From Micromonospora sp. NBC_00389 (GTDB taxonomy: Bacteria > Actinomycetota > Actinomycetes > Mycobacteriales > Micromonosporaceae): a DNA stretch of 64,000 bases. The stretch is from assembly GCF_036059255.1 (NCBI RefSeq), contig NZ_CP107947.1:6076001-6140000 (forward strand), in the 5' to 3' direction. The position numbers were made by a program, and so were the translations under genes. The notes beneath the pieces are model-generated. The model was given only the letters and a program-made list of their open reading frames with translations, did no database searches and was not told the DNA's origin. This document shows positions 16,616-24,050 of the stretch, piece by piece (the first letter of the stretch is position 1; each line of letters opens with the position of its first letter).

Positions 16616-17584
16616 TCAGCGACGGTCCGGGTCCAGCGGCGGGATGACCGTGGTGGCCTCGATGTCGTCGCTGGTGCGCTGGCTGGGCGCCACGCGGTCG
16701 CCGCCGCTCACCACCTGGGTCGCGTCGGCGTCGACGCCGGGGCTCACCACCTGGGTGGCGTCGGGGTCGGCGGGCGGACGCACCACCTGGGTGGCCTCCG
16801 GGTCGGCGGACGGACGCACCACCTGGGTGGCCTCCGGGTCGGTGTCGACGGCCGACGGCCGGGCCAGCTTGGCCTCGGCGTCCCGACGGCCGGCCCGGTA
16901 GGCCCGGGCGTGCGTGGCGATCAGCTGCGACTCCTGCTCGGCGCGGGTCAGCCACGCCTCCCAGCGGCTCTGCATCGGACGGATCAGGCCGCCGCCGACC
17001 CCGACGACGAGGATGCCGCCGACGGTGGCCAGCACGGCGATCAGCACGGGGGTGGTGACCGCGGTGGCCACGCCGATCTGGTTCAGCGCGGCGATGACGC
17101 CGAGGCCGAGGATGAACACCGAGGCGATGCCGGCCAGCACCCGACCGTAGGAGAGCCCGCCGAGCGCTCCGCTGATGATGTCCTTGACGGCGTTGGCGAT
17201 GGCGGCGGCGACCACGACGATGACGATCGCGACGAAGGCGCGGGGCAACCACGAGATCACCGCGGCGATCAGGTCGGAGATCGGGTTCGGTCCCCAGATG
17301 CCGAAGGCGAGCTGCAGGGTGAGCAGCAGCACCGCGTAGTAGACGAGCTTCGCCACGATGTCGCTGGCGTCGTACCGGGAGCGGCTCAGTGCCCGGCGGA
17401 TGCCGCCGCGTTCGACGGCGCGGTCGAAGCCCACCCGCTCCAGGACCTTCTCCACGATCTTCAGTACGGCCTTGGCGATCAGCCATCCCGCCACCAGGAT
17501 CGCCAGGAAGGCGACGGCCTTGGGCAGAAAGAGCATCACCGAGCGGAGGGCGTCGCCCACCGCATCGCTGACGTTGTCACTCAT
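16616..17584 (-). CDS. Mechanosensitive-channel-like protein with ATQVV repeat tail
   Basis: A 322-residue membrane protein. Residues 1-210 hold about five hydrophobic segments (VAFLAILVAGWLIAKAVL, AKLVYYAVLLLTLQLAFGIWG, RAFVAIVIVVVAAAIANAV, ILGLGVIAALNQIGVA, VLIAVLATVGGILVVGVGGGL), like the CmpX/TM-helix-repeat family related to MscS channels. The charged C-terminus carries four (D/P)(E/D)ATQVV repeats in about 70 residues and a last ATTVIPP. Threonine followed by a hydrophobic residue at +3 fits FHA-domain recognition, so these may be Ser/Thr-kinase sites. GGAGGAAAC gives a good ribosome binding site. It is 79 bp downstream of the slipin gene on the same strand. Confidence 0.82.
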   Translation of the reverse strand: MSDNVSDAVGDALRSVMLFLPKAVAFLAILVAGWLIAKAVLKIVEKVLERVGFDRAVERGGIRRALSRSRYDASDIVAKLVYYAVLLLTLQLAFGIWGPNPISDLIAAVISWLPRAFVAIVIVVVAAAIANAVKDIISGALGGLSYGRVLAGIASVFILGLGVIAALNQIGVATAVTTPVLIAVLATVGGILVVGVGGGLIRPMQSRWEAWLTRAEQESQLIATHARAYRAGRRDAEAKLARPSAVDTDPEATQVVRPSADPEATQVVRPPADPDATQVVSPGVDADATQVVSGGDRVAPSQRTSDDIEATTVIPPLDPDRR

Positions 17585-17662
17585 CGGGTTTCCTCCACGC
17601 GGGGCAGCCGGGACGGTCGGTCCCGACCTACCCCAGCTGCCGCGCGCGGAAACGCCGGCCGC

Positions 17663-18541
17663 TCAGCGCTGCGGCGCTCCGGGGTGGTCGTCGCCCTGTT
17701 CGGCGGCGGCGGCAACGCCCTCCGTCACCGGCCCCAGATCCGGCGTCGGGGGTGTCACCGGCTGGCCCGGCCCAACCGCGTGTGGTGCCATCTGGTCGAA
17801 GAAGCGCAGCAGCTCGACCGGGAACGGCATGACCAGGGTGCTGTTCTTCTCGGCTGCCACGTCCACCACGGTCTGCAACAGGCGGAGCTGGTACGCGCCG
17901 GGTGTGGCCTCCATCGCCCGGGACGCGTCGGCCAGGCGCCGCGACGCCTGGAACTCGCCGTCCGCGGCGATCACCCGGGCCCGGCGTTCCCGTTCCGCCT
18001 CGGCCTGCCGGGACATCGACCGTTTCATCCCTTCGGGCAGCGAGACGTCCTTGACCTCCACCCGCTCGATGAGCAGCCCCCACGGCTTCTCGGTGGGCGC
18101 GTCGATGACGGACTTCAGCTCGGCGTTGACCCGTTCCCGGTCGCCCAGCACGGTGTCCAGGTCGGCCCGGCCGATCACCGAACGCAGCGCGGTCTGCGCG
18201 ACCTGGAGCACCGCCGAGGGATAGTCGTGCACGTTCACCAGCGCCTTCACCGGGTCCACCACCCGGTAGTAGACGACGGCGTCGACGGTGAGCGTGACGT
18301 TGTCCCGGGTTATCGCGCCCTGTGCCGGTACGCCGATCACGGTGGTCTGCAGGCTGACCCGCGCCATCCGGTCGGCGATCGGGACGATCAGTTGCAGGCC
18401 CGGCTGGCGGACCCGCTCCAGCACCCGACCGAACCGGAACACGATGCCGCGTTGGTACTGCTGCACCTGCCGGACGCTGAGTGCCAACGCCAGCAGCACG
18501 ACCACGACGACGATGACCAGGCCAACGACGGCGGCTCCCAT
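17663..18541 (-). CDS. Slipin-type SPFH/Band 7 membrane protein
   Basis: A 292-residue protein with an N-terminal membrane helix (GLVIVVVVVLLALALSV) and an SPFH domain beginning at VQQYQRGIVFRFGRVL. LTVDAVVYYRVVDPVKALV, RSVIGRADLDTVLGDRE and a long Ala/Glu/Arg coiled region (RQAEAERERRARVIAADGEFQASRRLADA) are typical of slipins. Such proteins form membrane oligomers that organise microdomains or control proteases. No NfeD protease is adjacent. The neighbour downstream is the channel-like protein, so a joint envelope or tension-sensing role is possible. Confidence 0.9.
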   Translation of the reverse strand: MGAAVVGLVIVVVVVLLALALSVRQVQQYQRGIVFRFGRVLERVRQPGLQLIVPIADRMARVSLQTTVIGVPAQGAITRDNVTLTVDAVVYYRVVDPVKALVNVHDYPSAVLQVAQTALRSVIGRADLDTVLGDRERVNAELKSVIDAPTEKPWGLLIERVEVKDVSLPEGMKRSMSRQAEAERERRARVIAADGEFQASRRLADASRAMEATPGAYQLRLLQTVVDVAAEKNSTLVMPFPVELLRFFDQMAPHAVGPGQPVTPPTPDLGPVTEGVAAAAEQGDDHPGAPQR

Positions 18542-18778
18542 GACATCCCGCTCCCCCGGAGGCGCCCACCTCCCCGGAGCGCCGGGTACCCGTTCCGTCC
18601 CCGGCCATGCCGCCGTTCGGGATCTGCCAGGATGGCCCAGGCACTGGGCCTCATCTGGTCGTGTGCGACTGGCCGTCCCGCGGTGTGGAGTGCCCCGAGC
18701 CCACCCTCGCCGTCGTGGATCTGTACGTGGTGATGTGTCGTGCGTGCTGCACTGTCACCTGTCCTCGGTGCTGGGCTG
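18542..18778. other. Intergenic spacer upstream of slipin
   Basis: About 240 bp between the slipin start and the tRNA-like sequence. It should hold the slipin promoter on the minus strand. I see no ORF, terminator or palindrome worth naming. Confidence 0.4.
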
Positions 18779-18873
18779 CGTCGTGATCAGGGAGTCGAAC
18801 CCCGCGCTGCCCTCCGCGCGCCAGGAGAGGGTGCCGGTTTGCAGCCGGCCCTGTGTGTACACGCCTCCACGAC
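18779..18873 (-). tRNA. Class II tRNA-like sequence, anticodon GCA
   Basis: On the minus strand a 95-base cloverleaf-like sequence is visible. The acceptor strands GTCGTGG and TCACGAC form 7 bp (one G-T), with an extra A between T stem and acceptor. The T arm is CGGGG-TTCGACT-CCCTG, and the anticodon arm GCCGG-CTGCAAA-CCGGC is perfect, with GCA at 18,842-18,840. A 28-base variable region has a 5-bp stem CCCTC/GAGGG. The base after the acceptor is G, not the U73 of normal Cys tRNA, and CCA is not encoded. The D arm is poor: GTG/CAC around TACA, with no GG pair. It may be an unusual Cys-anticodon or selC-derived tRNA, or a pseudogene. Confidence 0.45.
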
Positions 18874-18902
18874 GGCTACCTGCTCCACATCGTCTCCGCC
18901 GG

Positions 18903-19373
18903 TCAGTCCAGCAGGTCCGCCTCCCAGTTCGTACGCTGGATCTGCACCTCGAGTTCGCGCAGTTCCCGGTCCAGTTGGTCGGCGCGACCCCGCAGCTCCG
19001 CGACCGGCAGCGCGGCGAGCATCTTCAACTCTGAGCGCAACTGCCGGGCGTACTGGCCCCGCCCACCGCCGGCGGCGGCGTCGGCGGAGCTCGTGATCGC
19101 GGCGTGCCGCAGGCGCAGGACGTCCCGCCGCGCCAACGCGTCGGTGAGCGTGCCGAGGTCGCCGACCGGGACCGTGGCGTTGGTCCGGTTGATCCGCCGG
19201 ATCAGCGTCTCCAGCCCGTCGAGCACCTCGTCCAGCTCGGTCAGGAGCGCCCCGGCATCCTCGGACGGCAGCTCACCCTCCTGGTACCGGGCGCTGCCGG
19301 TGATCCGGGTTCGCAGCTGTTCCACCCGTCGTACCGCATCGGCGCGATCTGCCAACGCCTCACCAAGCTTCAT
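18903..19373 (-). CDS. DIP1984-family protein
   Basis: A 156-residue, mostly helical protein starting at ATG 19,373 after GGGGGTGG; a longer frame upstream to 19,514 has a nonconserved lead. The sequence MKLGEALADRADAVRRVEQLR...LIRRINRTN...RDVLRLRHAAI...IQRTNWEADLLD matches the DIP1984-like family, whose role is unknown. The heptad-like Leu/Arg pattern suggests a coiled-coil bundle. It stands alone, with its 3' end 30 bp from the tRNA-like sequence. Confidence 0.85.
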   Translation of the reverse strand: MKLGEALADRADAVRRVEQLRTRITGSARYQEGELPSEDAGALLTELDEVLDGLETLIRRINRTNATVPVGDLGTLTDALARRDVLRLRHAAITSSADAAAGGGRGQYARQLRSELKMLAALPVAELRGRADQLDRELRELEVQIQRTNWEADLLD

Positions 19374-19560
19374 CTTCCACCCCCGAGTCAGCGCGGCTAG
19401 ATTAGCCGATCTTTGATCTCCCGGCCGACCGGTTATCCCGCCGTCGACTCCGGTTCGGCAAGGTCTAGCGCCCGGGTGAGATTTGGCAATATCCTCCGGA
19501 GCACGTGCGGCCACTGGAGTTACTTTTCATCCCCCGCCGTCGGCCGCAGGAGGAGATGTC

Positions 19561-20691
19561 ATGCACGTCGACCATTCCGAAGTGGATCGCCGGACGCTGC
19601 TGCGCGCCGGTCTCGGCGCCGCCACAGTTGCTGTGGTCGGGAGTCAGCTCGCCCTCCCGGGCGCGGCGCAGGCCGCCCCCGGCACCGACCTGGACTGGAT
19701 CATCAGCTGCGACGAGTGGGACGCCCGCCCGCCGAAGGATCCGCTGGCGGTCAGCGCCATCGCCACCAACAAGATCATCGTGCATCACATGGCCTTCCCG
19801 AACGTCACCGACTACTCCCGCGAGCAGGCGGTCAAGCTGGCCCACGACTGCCAGGACCTGCACATGGACGGCAACGGCTGGTCGGACACCGGCCAGCACT
19901 TCACCGTCAGCCGGGGCGGCTACGTGCTGGAGGGCCGTCGGGGCAGCCTGGAGCGGCTGGAGGTCGGCGACCGGCAGATGATCTCGGCGCACTGCCCGGG
20001 CGAGAACGGGCGGGCCATCGGGATCGAGAACGAGGGCACCTACGTCACGGAGACCCCGCCGACGGCGCTGACCGACTCGCTGGTGAAGCTCTGCGTCTCC
20101 ATCTGCCGGCAGTACGGGCTGCACGCGCACGACATCTTCGGCCACTGGGACTTCCGTACCACGCAGTGCCCGGGCGCGGCCTTCTACCGGCAGTTCCCCG
20201 CACTGCGCCAGCGGGTGTTCGCCGCCCTCGGCACCGACCTGGGCGACGTGCCGGCGCGCCGCTGGCCGGACCTGTGGCGCTTCGTCAACTCCCCGTCGGT
20301 CCGGGTGGTGCAGTACCTGCTCGCGTTCCGCGGCTACCCGGTGACGGTCAGCGGCACGTTCGACGCCGCCACCGTGACGGCTGTGCAGGACTGGCAGGCC
20401 CGGAACGGGATCCCGGTGGACGTGGACGCCACCCTCACCACGCCGACCTGGGAAACCCTGGTGCCCGAGTTGAACCAGCACGCCACCGGCCTGCCGGTCA
20501 CCGCGGTGCAGGAAATCCTCGCCACCAAGGGGTTCGCCGTCACCGTCACCGGGACGTACGACCACGCCACCCGAGCGGCGGTGAAGGACCTGCAGGCGCT
20601 GCACGGGCTGCCTCGCAACGGCAAGCTCAGCACGAGCACCTGGTGCACCGTCGTCGGCGGGACGGTCCGGCAGTCGTTCCGGCGCCGCTGA
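19561..20691 (+). CDS. Tat-exported N-acetylmuramoyl-L-alanine amidase with peptidoglycan-binding domains
   Basis: A 376-residue protein; start chosen at ATG after CAGGAGGAG. A twin-arginine signal DRRTLLRAGLGAATVAVVG ends in AQAAPG at about residue 41. An Amidase_2/PGRP domain follows (about 45-215), with zinc ligands in IIVHHM (His75 or His76), GHWDF (His195) and TTQCPG (Cys203); it cuts the amide link between MurNAc and the stem peptide. Two peptidoglycan-binding-like repeats, each with a (Y/F)xVTV(S/T)GT(F/Y) core, cover about 245-365. A very strong terminator follows the stop. It has no regulator or partner next to it. Confidence 0.9.
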   Translation: MHVDHSEVDRRTLLRAGLGAATVAVVGSQLALPGAAQAAPGTDLDWIISCDEWDARPPKDPLAVSAIATNKIIVHHMAFPNVTDYSREQAVKLAHDCQDLHMDGNGWSDTGQHFTVSRGGYVLEGRRGSLERLEVGDRQMISAHCPGENGRAIGIENEGTYVTETPPTALTDSLVKLCVSICRQYGLHAHDIFGHWDFRTTQCPGAAFYRQFPALRQRVFAALGTDLGDVPARRWPDLWRFVNSPSVRVVQYLLAFRGYPVTVSGTFDAATVTAVQDWQARNGIPVDVDATLTTPTWETLVPELNQHATGLPVTAVQEILATKGFAVTVTGTYDHATRAAVKDLQALHGLPRNGKLSTSTWCTVVGGTVRQSFRRR

Positions 20692-20696
20692 TCCTC

Positions 20697-20739
20697 GGCC
20701 TGGTGGCGGCGTGGACCGCGTCCACGCCGCCACCAGGCC
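20697..20739. terminator. Strong hairpin terminator
   Basis: A perfect 19-bp stem GGCCTGGTGGCGGCGTGGA with its complement and loop CCGCG begins 5 bp after the amidase stop codon. Confidence 0.8.
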
Positions 20740-20826
20740 CGACACCAGCGCAAACGTGGGCGCGCCTCGTTGTCCACCCCCCACCGGTCTGCGACGATGA
20801 CGCCGACCAGGACCAAGGAGGGTGCT

Positions 20827-21240
20827 GTGCAGACGCGACTCAACCCGTACCTCAACTTTCCCGGCACCGCCCGCGGCGCGATGGAGTTCTACCACCGCGT
20901 GTTCGGCGGCGAGCTGACGATCAACACCTTCGGCGAGTTCGGCAGCGCCGAGCCGGGCCTGTCCGACCAGATCATGCACGCGCGGTTGGAGTCCCCCAGC
21001 GGCTTCACGCTGATGGCCTCGGACACGGCGCCCGGGATGAACCACGTGCCCGGCAGGAACATCGCGATCAGCCTCAGCGGTGACAACGCCGACGAGCTGC
21101 GCGGCTACTGGGACCAACTCTCCGCGAACGGGTCGGTGCTCGTGCCGATGGAGAAGCAGATGTGGGGCGACGAGTACGGCCAGTGTGTCGACCCGTACGG
21201 CATCGATTGGATGGTCAACATCGTCCAGCCGCAGGCCTGA
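20827..21240 (+). CDS. PhnB-like VOC-family protein
   Basis: A 137-residue protein starting at GTG eight bases after AAGGAGG. LNPYLNFPGTARGAMEFYHRVFGGEL is the characteristic opening of PhnB/3-demethylubiquinone-like VOC proteins, and DEYGQCVDPYGIDWMVNI closes the second module. The fold forms dimers and often binds metal, but no enzymatic activity can be assigned. It lies between the amidase terminator and the FMN protein with its own ribosome binding site, so it probably has its own promoter. Confidence 0.88.
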   Translation: MQTRLNPYLNFPGTARGAMEFYHRVFGGELTINTFGEFGSAEPGLSDQIMHARLESPSGFTLMASDTAPGMNHVPGRNIAISLSGDNADELRGYWDQLSANGSVLVPMEKQMWGDEYGQCVDPYGIDWMVNIVQPQA

Positions 21241-21301
21241 CCTGCGCGGCCTCGCCGGTGGACCGGTTTGGCCGACGACCCGGGCGGAAAGAGTGCGGGG
21301 C

Positions 21302-22876
21302 ATGAGATGGGCCCGCCGAGCCGTACCTGCCGTCGCCGCCGCTGTCGCCGCGCTCGCCGCGCGGGACCTGATCCAGCGCGACCACGCGCTGCTGCGCAAT
21401 TTTCCGGTGCTCGGGCGCGCCCGGTACCTGCTGGAAGCGATCGGGCCGGAGCTTCGGCAGTACATCGTGGCCGGCAACAACGAGGAACGGCCGTTCACCC
21501 GGGACCAACGCCGCTGGGTGTACGCGTCGGCGAAGCAGCAGAACAACTACTTCGGCTTCGGCACGGACAACGACATCGAGTACACCCCCGGCTACCCGAT
21601 CATCAAACACCGCACGTTCGGCCGCGCTGTGCCGCCGTCGACACCGACCGCCGGGCACGACGTGCGGCTGCCCTGCGCCAAGGTGCTCGGCGCGGCCCGG
21701 GGACGGGCCCGCGCGTTCCGACCGGAGTCGGTGGTCAACATTTCCGGGATGAGCTTCGGCTCGCTCTCCGGCAACGCCGTCACGGCACTCAACCGGGGCG
21801 CGGCGCTCGCCGGGTGCCTGCAGAACACCGGCGAGGGTGGCCTGTCGCCGTACCACCGCAACGGCGGTGAGCTGGTCTTCCAGCTCGGCACGGCGTACTT
21901 CGGCTGCCGGGACGAGCACGGTCGGTTCAGCCTGGACCGGCTGAAGGACCTGGTCGCCAGCGCGCCGGTGCGGGCGCTGGAGATCAAACTGAGTCAGGGC
22001 GCCAAGCCCAGCCTCGGCGGGCTGCTGCCCGGGGTGAAGGTGTCTGCCGAGATCGCCGCCACCCGGGGCATCCCGGTCGGGCAGGACTGCGTCAGCCCGT
22101 CCCGGCACGCCGAGTTCTCCGACTGCGACAGCCTTCTCGACTGGGTGGAGCTGCTGGCCGCCGAGACCGGCCTGCCGGTCGGCATCAAGTCGGCGGTCGG
22201 CGACCTGGGCTTCTGGCAGGACCTGGCGACCCTGATGCGGGACACCGGCCGGGGCGTCGACTTCGTGACGATCGACGGCGGCGAGGGCGGCACCGGCGCC
22301 GCGCCCCTGATCTTCACCGACTCGGTGTCGCTCCCGTTCCAGCAGGGCTTCTCCCGGGTCTACAAGGTCTTCGCCGAGCACGACCTGCACGAACAGGTGG
22401 TCTTCGTCGGCAGCGGCAAGCTCGGCCTGCCGGACAACGCCATCGTCGCGTTCGCGCTCGGCTGCGACCTGGTCAACGTGGGCCGGGAGGCGATGCTGTC
22501 GATCGGCTGCATCCAGGCGCAGAAGTGCCACACCGACACCTGCCCCACCGGGGTGGCGACGCAGAACGCGTGGCTGAGCCGGGGCCTGGATCCCACGCTC
22601 AAGTCGGTTCGGGCGGCTAACTACCTGCGGACGCTGCGCCGGGACCTGACCAAGGTGGCCGAGGCGTGCGGCGTGGAGCACCCCGGCCTGATCGACACCG
22701 ACGCGGTGGAGATCCTGGACGGCCGCACCGGCTCCACCCCCCTGCACAAGGTGTACGGCTACCGGCCGCAGTGGGGGCTGCCCTCGCCGGCCGACCGGGC
22801 GGAGATCGTCCGGCTGATGACCCCGGAGGCGCCGCAGGGCGGCAGCGCCCCGCCCTCCCCCACCGCCGTCGGTTGA
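21302..22876 (+). CDS. FMN-binding glutamate synthase-family protein
   Basis: A 524-residue protein. An N-terminal hydrophobic helix (VPAVAAAVAALAARDL) suggests membrane attachment. The catalytic barrel carries the glutamate synthase-type FMN region: SVVNISGMSFGSLSGNAV, EGGLSPYH, EIKLSQGAKPSLGG, SAVGDLGF, IDGGEGGTGAAPL and a Cys group IGCIQAQKCHTDTCPTG for the 3Fe-4S cluster. It matches the GltS-barrel-only family, which lacks the glutaminase domain, so it is not a complete glutamate synthase. Start at ATG after GGAAAGA. The electron acceptor is unknown. It is 61 bp after the VOC gene. Confidence 0.88.
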   Translation: MRWARRAVPAVAAAVAALAARDLIQRDHALLRNFPVLGRARYLLEAIGPELRQYIVAGNNEERPFTRDQRRWVYASAKQQNNYFGFGTDNDIEYTPGYPIIKHRTFGRAVPPSTPTAGHDVRLPCAKVLGAARGRARAFRPESVVNISGMSFGSLSGNAVTALNRGAALAGCLQNTGEGGLSPYHRNGGELVFQLGTAYFGCRDEHGRFSLDRLKDLVASAPVRALEIKLSQGAKPSLGGLLPGVKVSAEIAATRGIPVGQDCVSPSRHAEFSDCDSLLDWVELLAAETGLPVGIKSAVGDLGFWQDLATLMRDTGRGVDFVTIDGGEGGTGAAPLIFTDSVSLPFQQGFSRVYKVFAEHDLHEQVVFVGSGKLGLPDNAIVAFALGCDLVNVGREAMLSIGCIQAQKCHTDTCPTGVATQNAWLSRGLDPTLKSVRAANYLRTLRRDLTKVAEACGVEHPGLIDTDAVEILDGRTGSTPLHKVYGYRPQWGLPSPADRAEIVRLMTPEAPQGGSAPPSPTAVG

Positions 22877-22933
22877 CCGGCGCCCGCCGATAACGCCTGG
22901 AACCGGCGCCCGGGTGCACCGTATCGTGGCGCG

Positions 22934-23458
22934 GTGCTGATCAGACGTGAGACGCCCGCCGATGTCGAGGCCATCCGCGCGGTGCACGCCGCCGCCTTCG
23001 CCGCGCCGGACGCCGGCGGTGGCGTACCGGTCGAGGCGACGCTGGTCGACGCGCTCCGCGCCGACGAGGGCTGGCTGCCCGCGTACTCCCTGGTGGCGAC
23101 CGACCCCGACGGGCAGGTGGTGGGGCACGTGGTGGCCACCCGCGGCCGGGTGGCCGGTCAGCCGGTGGCGCTCGGCCTGGGGCCGCTCGGTGTGCTCCCC
23201 GGCTGGCAGCGGCGTGGGGTCGGCACGGCGCTGATGCACGCGGTGCTCGGTGCGGCCGACGCCCGGGACGAGCCGCTGGTGGTGCTGCTCGGGCACCCCG
23301 ACTACTACCCCCGGTTCGGGTTCCGGCCCGCCGTCGAGTTGGGCGTCACCCCGCCGCAGCCGTGGGGTCCGCAGTACTTCCAGGCCCGCCCGCTGAGCGC
23401 CTGGCGGGAGTCGATCCGCGGCGAGTTCCGCTACGCCGCCCCGTTCGACGACCTGTGA
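22934..23458 (+). CDS. GNAT-family N-acetyltransferase
   Basis: A 174-residue acetyltransferase resembling the YhbS type. Landmarks are ETPADVEAIRAVHAAAF at the N-terminus, LGPLGVLPGWQRRGVGTALM (the acetyl-CoA pyrophosphate loop), and VVLLGHPDYYPRFGF. GTG start with TATCGT ten bases before it, fitting a leaderless transcript. Its stop TGA overlaps the next gene's GTG (GTGA), so the two acetyltransferases are coupled. The substrate is unknown. Confidence 0.88.
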   Translation: MLIRRETPADVEAIRAVHAAAFAAPDAGGGVPVEATLVDALRADEGWLPAYSLVATDPDGQVVGHVVATRGRVAGQPVALGLGPLGVLPGWQRRGVGTALMHAVLGAADARDEPLVVLLGHPDYYPRFGFRPAVELGVTPPQPWGPQYFQARPLSAWRESIRGEFRYAAPFDDL

Positions 23459-23967
23459 GCCGTCCGCTCATCCGGCGGCGGCGCGCCACCGACCTCGACG
23501 GATGCGTCGCGGCGCTGGCTCTGGTTCACCAGGCCGACCGGTACCCGCTGAACTGGCCCGCCGACCCGCACCGCTGGCTGCGCGAGCCTCGCCCGGCGCG
23601 CGCCTGGGTCGCCATCGACGACGACGGGACCGTCGTCGGGCACGTGGCGGTGCAGCGGATGCCCGACCGGGCGGACGTGCCGCTCGCTCGGCCGACGGCC
23701 GAGGTGGCTCGCCTCTTCGTGCTGCCGGCCGCCCGAGGTCGGGCGCTCGGCAGCGCACTGCTGGCCCGGACCCGGCAGTGGGCGGGCGAGCGCGGGACGG
23801 ACCTGGTGCTCGAGGTGGCCGACGGCGACGCGGCGGCCGCCGCCCTCTACGAGCGCACCGGGTGGCGGCGCACCGGCACCAGCACGGCATCGTGGACCGC
23901 CCCCGACGGCAGCGCGGTGTCGATGCACCACTACACGTTGTCACGCGACGCGACGCCGGAGCGTTAG
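23455..23967 (+). CDS. GNAT-family N-acetyltransferase, second of coupled pair
   Basis: A 170-residue acetyltransferase beginning at the GTG that overlaps the preceding stop. IRRRRATDLDGCVAALALVHQAD opens the fold. AEVARLFVLPAARGRALGSALLART is the acetyl-CoA loop, and AAAALYERTGWRRTGT is the usual late motif. The in-frame longer ORF (from 23,362) is antisense-free but lies inside the first GNAT gene, so the overlap start is preferred. The two proteins differ enough that they are not a recent duplication. Confidence 0.87.
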   Translation: MSRPLIRRRRATDLDGCVAALALVHQADRYPLNWPADPHRWLREPRPARAWVAIDDDGTVVGHVAVQRMPDRADVPLARPTAEVARLFVLPAARGRALGSALLARTRQWAGERGTDLVLEVADGDAAAAALYERTGWRRTGTSTASWTAPDGSAVSMHHYTLSRDATPER

Positions 23968-24036
23968 GGCACCGCGACACCGCCTGGCCGCGCCGTCGCG
24001 TTCGCCCAGCTCACTGTGGTGATCATCCGCGCCATG

Positions 24037-24050
24037 CGAACATATGTACG
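24037..24050. promoter_or_regulatory. LexA-box-like site overlapping the dinB start
   Basis: CGAAC-ATAT-GTACG matches the Gram-positive SOS box CGAAC-N4-GTTCG with one mismatch. The dinB ATG (24,044) is inside it. DinB genes are often damage-inducible, so LexA control is plausible. The site has not been compared with a weight matrix. Confidence 0.5.

Noticed and set aside
16616..16860. Repeats in the channel-like gene as a CRISPR or mobile repeat
   Set aside because: The repeats keep the reading frame, code for ATQVV motifs and lack spacers, so they are coding repeats.
18779..18873. Ordinary Cys tRNA for the GCA anticodon
   Set aside because: The long variable arm, weak D arm and G after the acceptor do not fit canonical class I Cys tRNA, so I list it only as a class II tRNA-like candidate.
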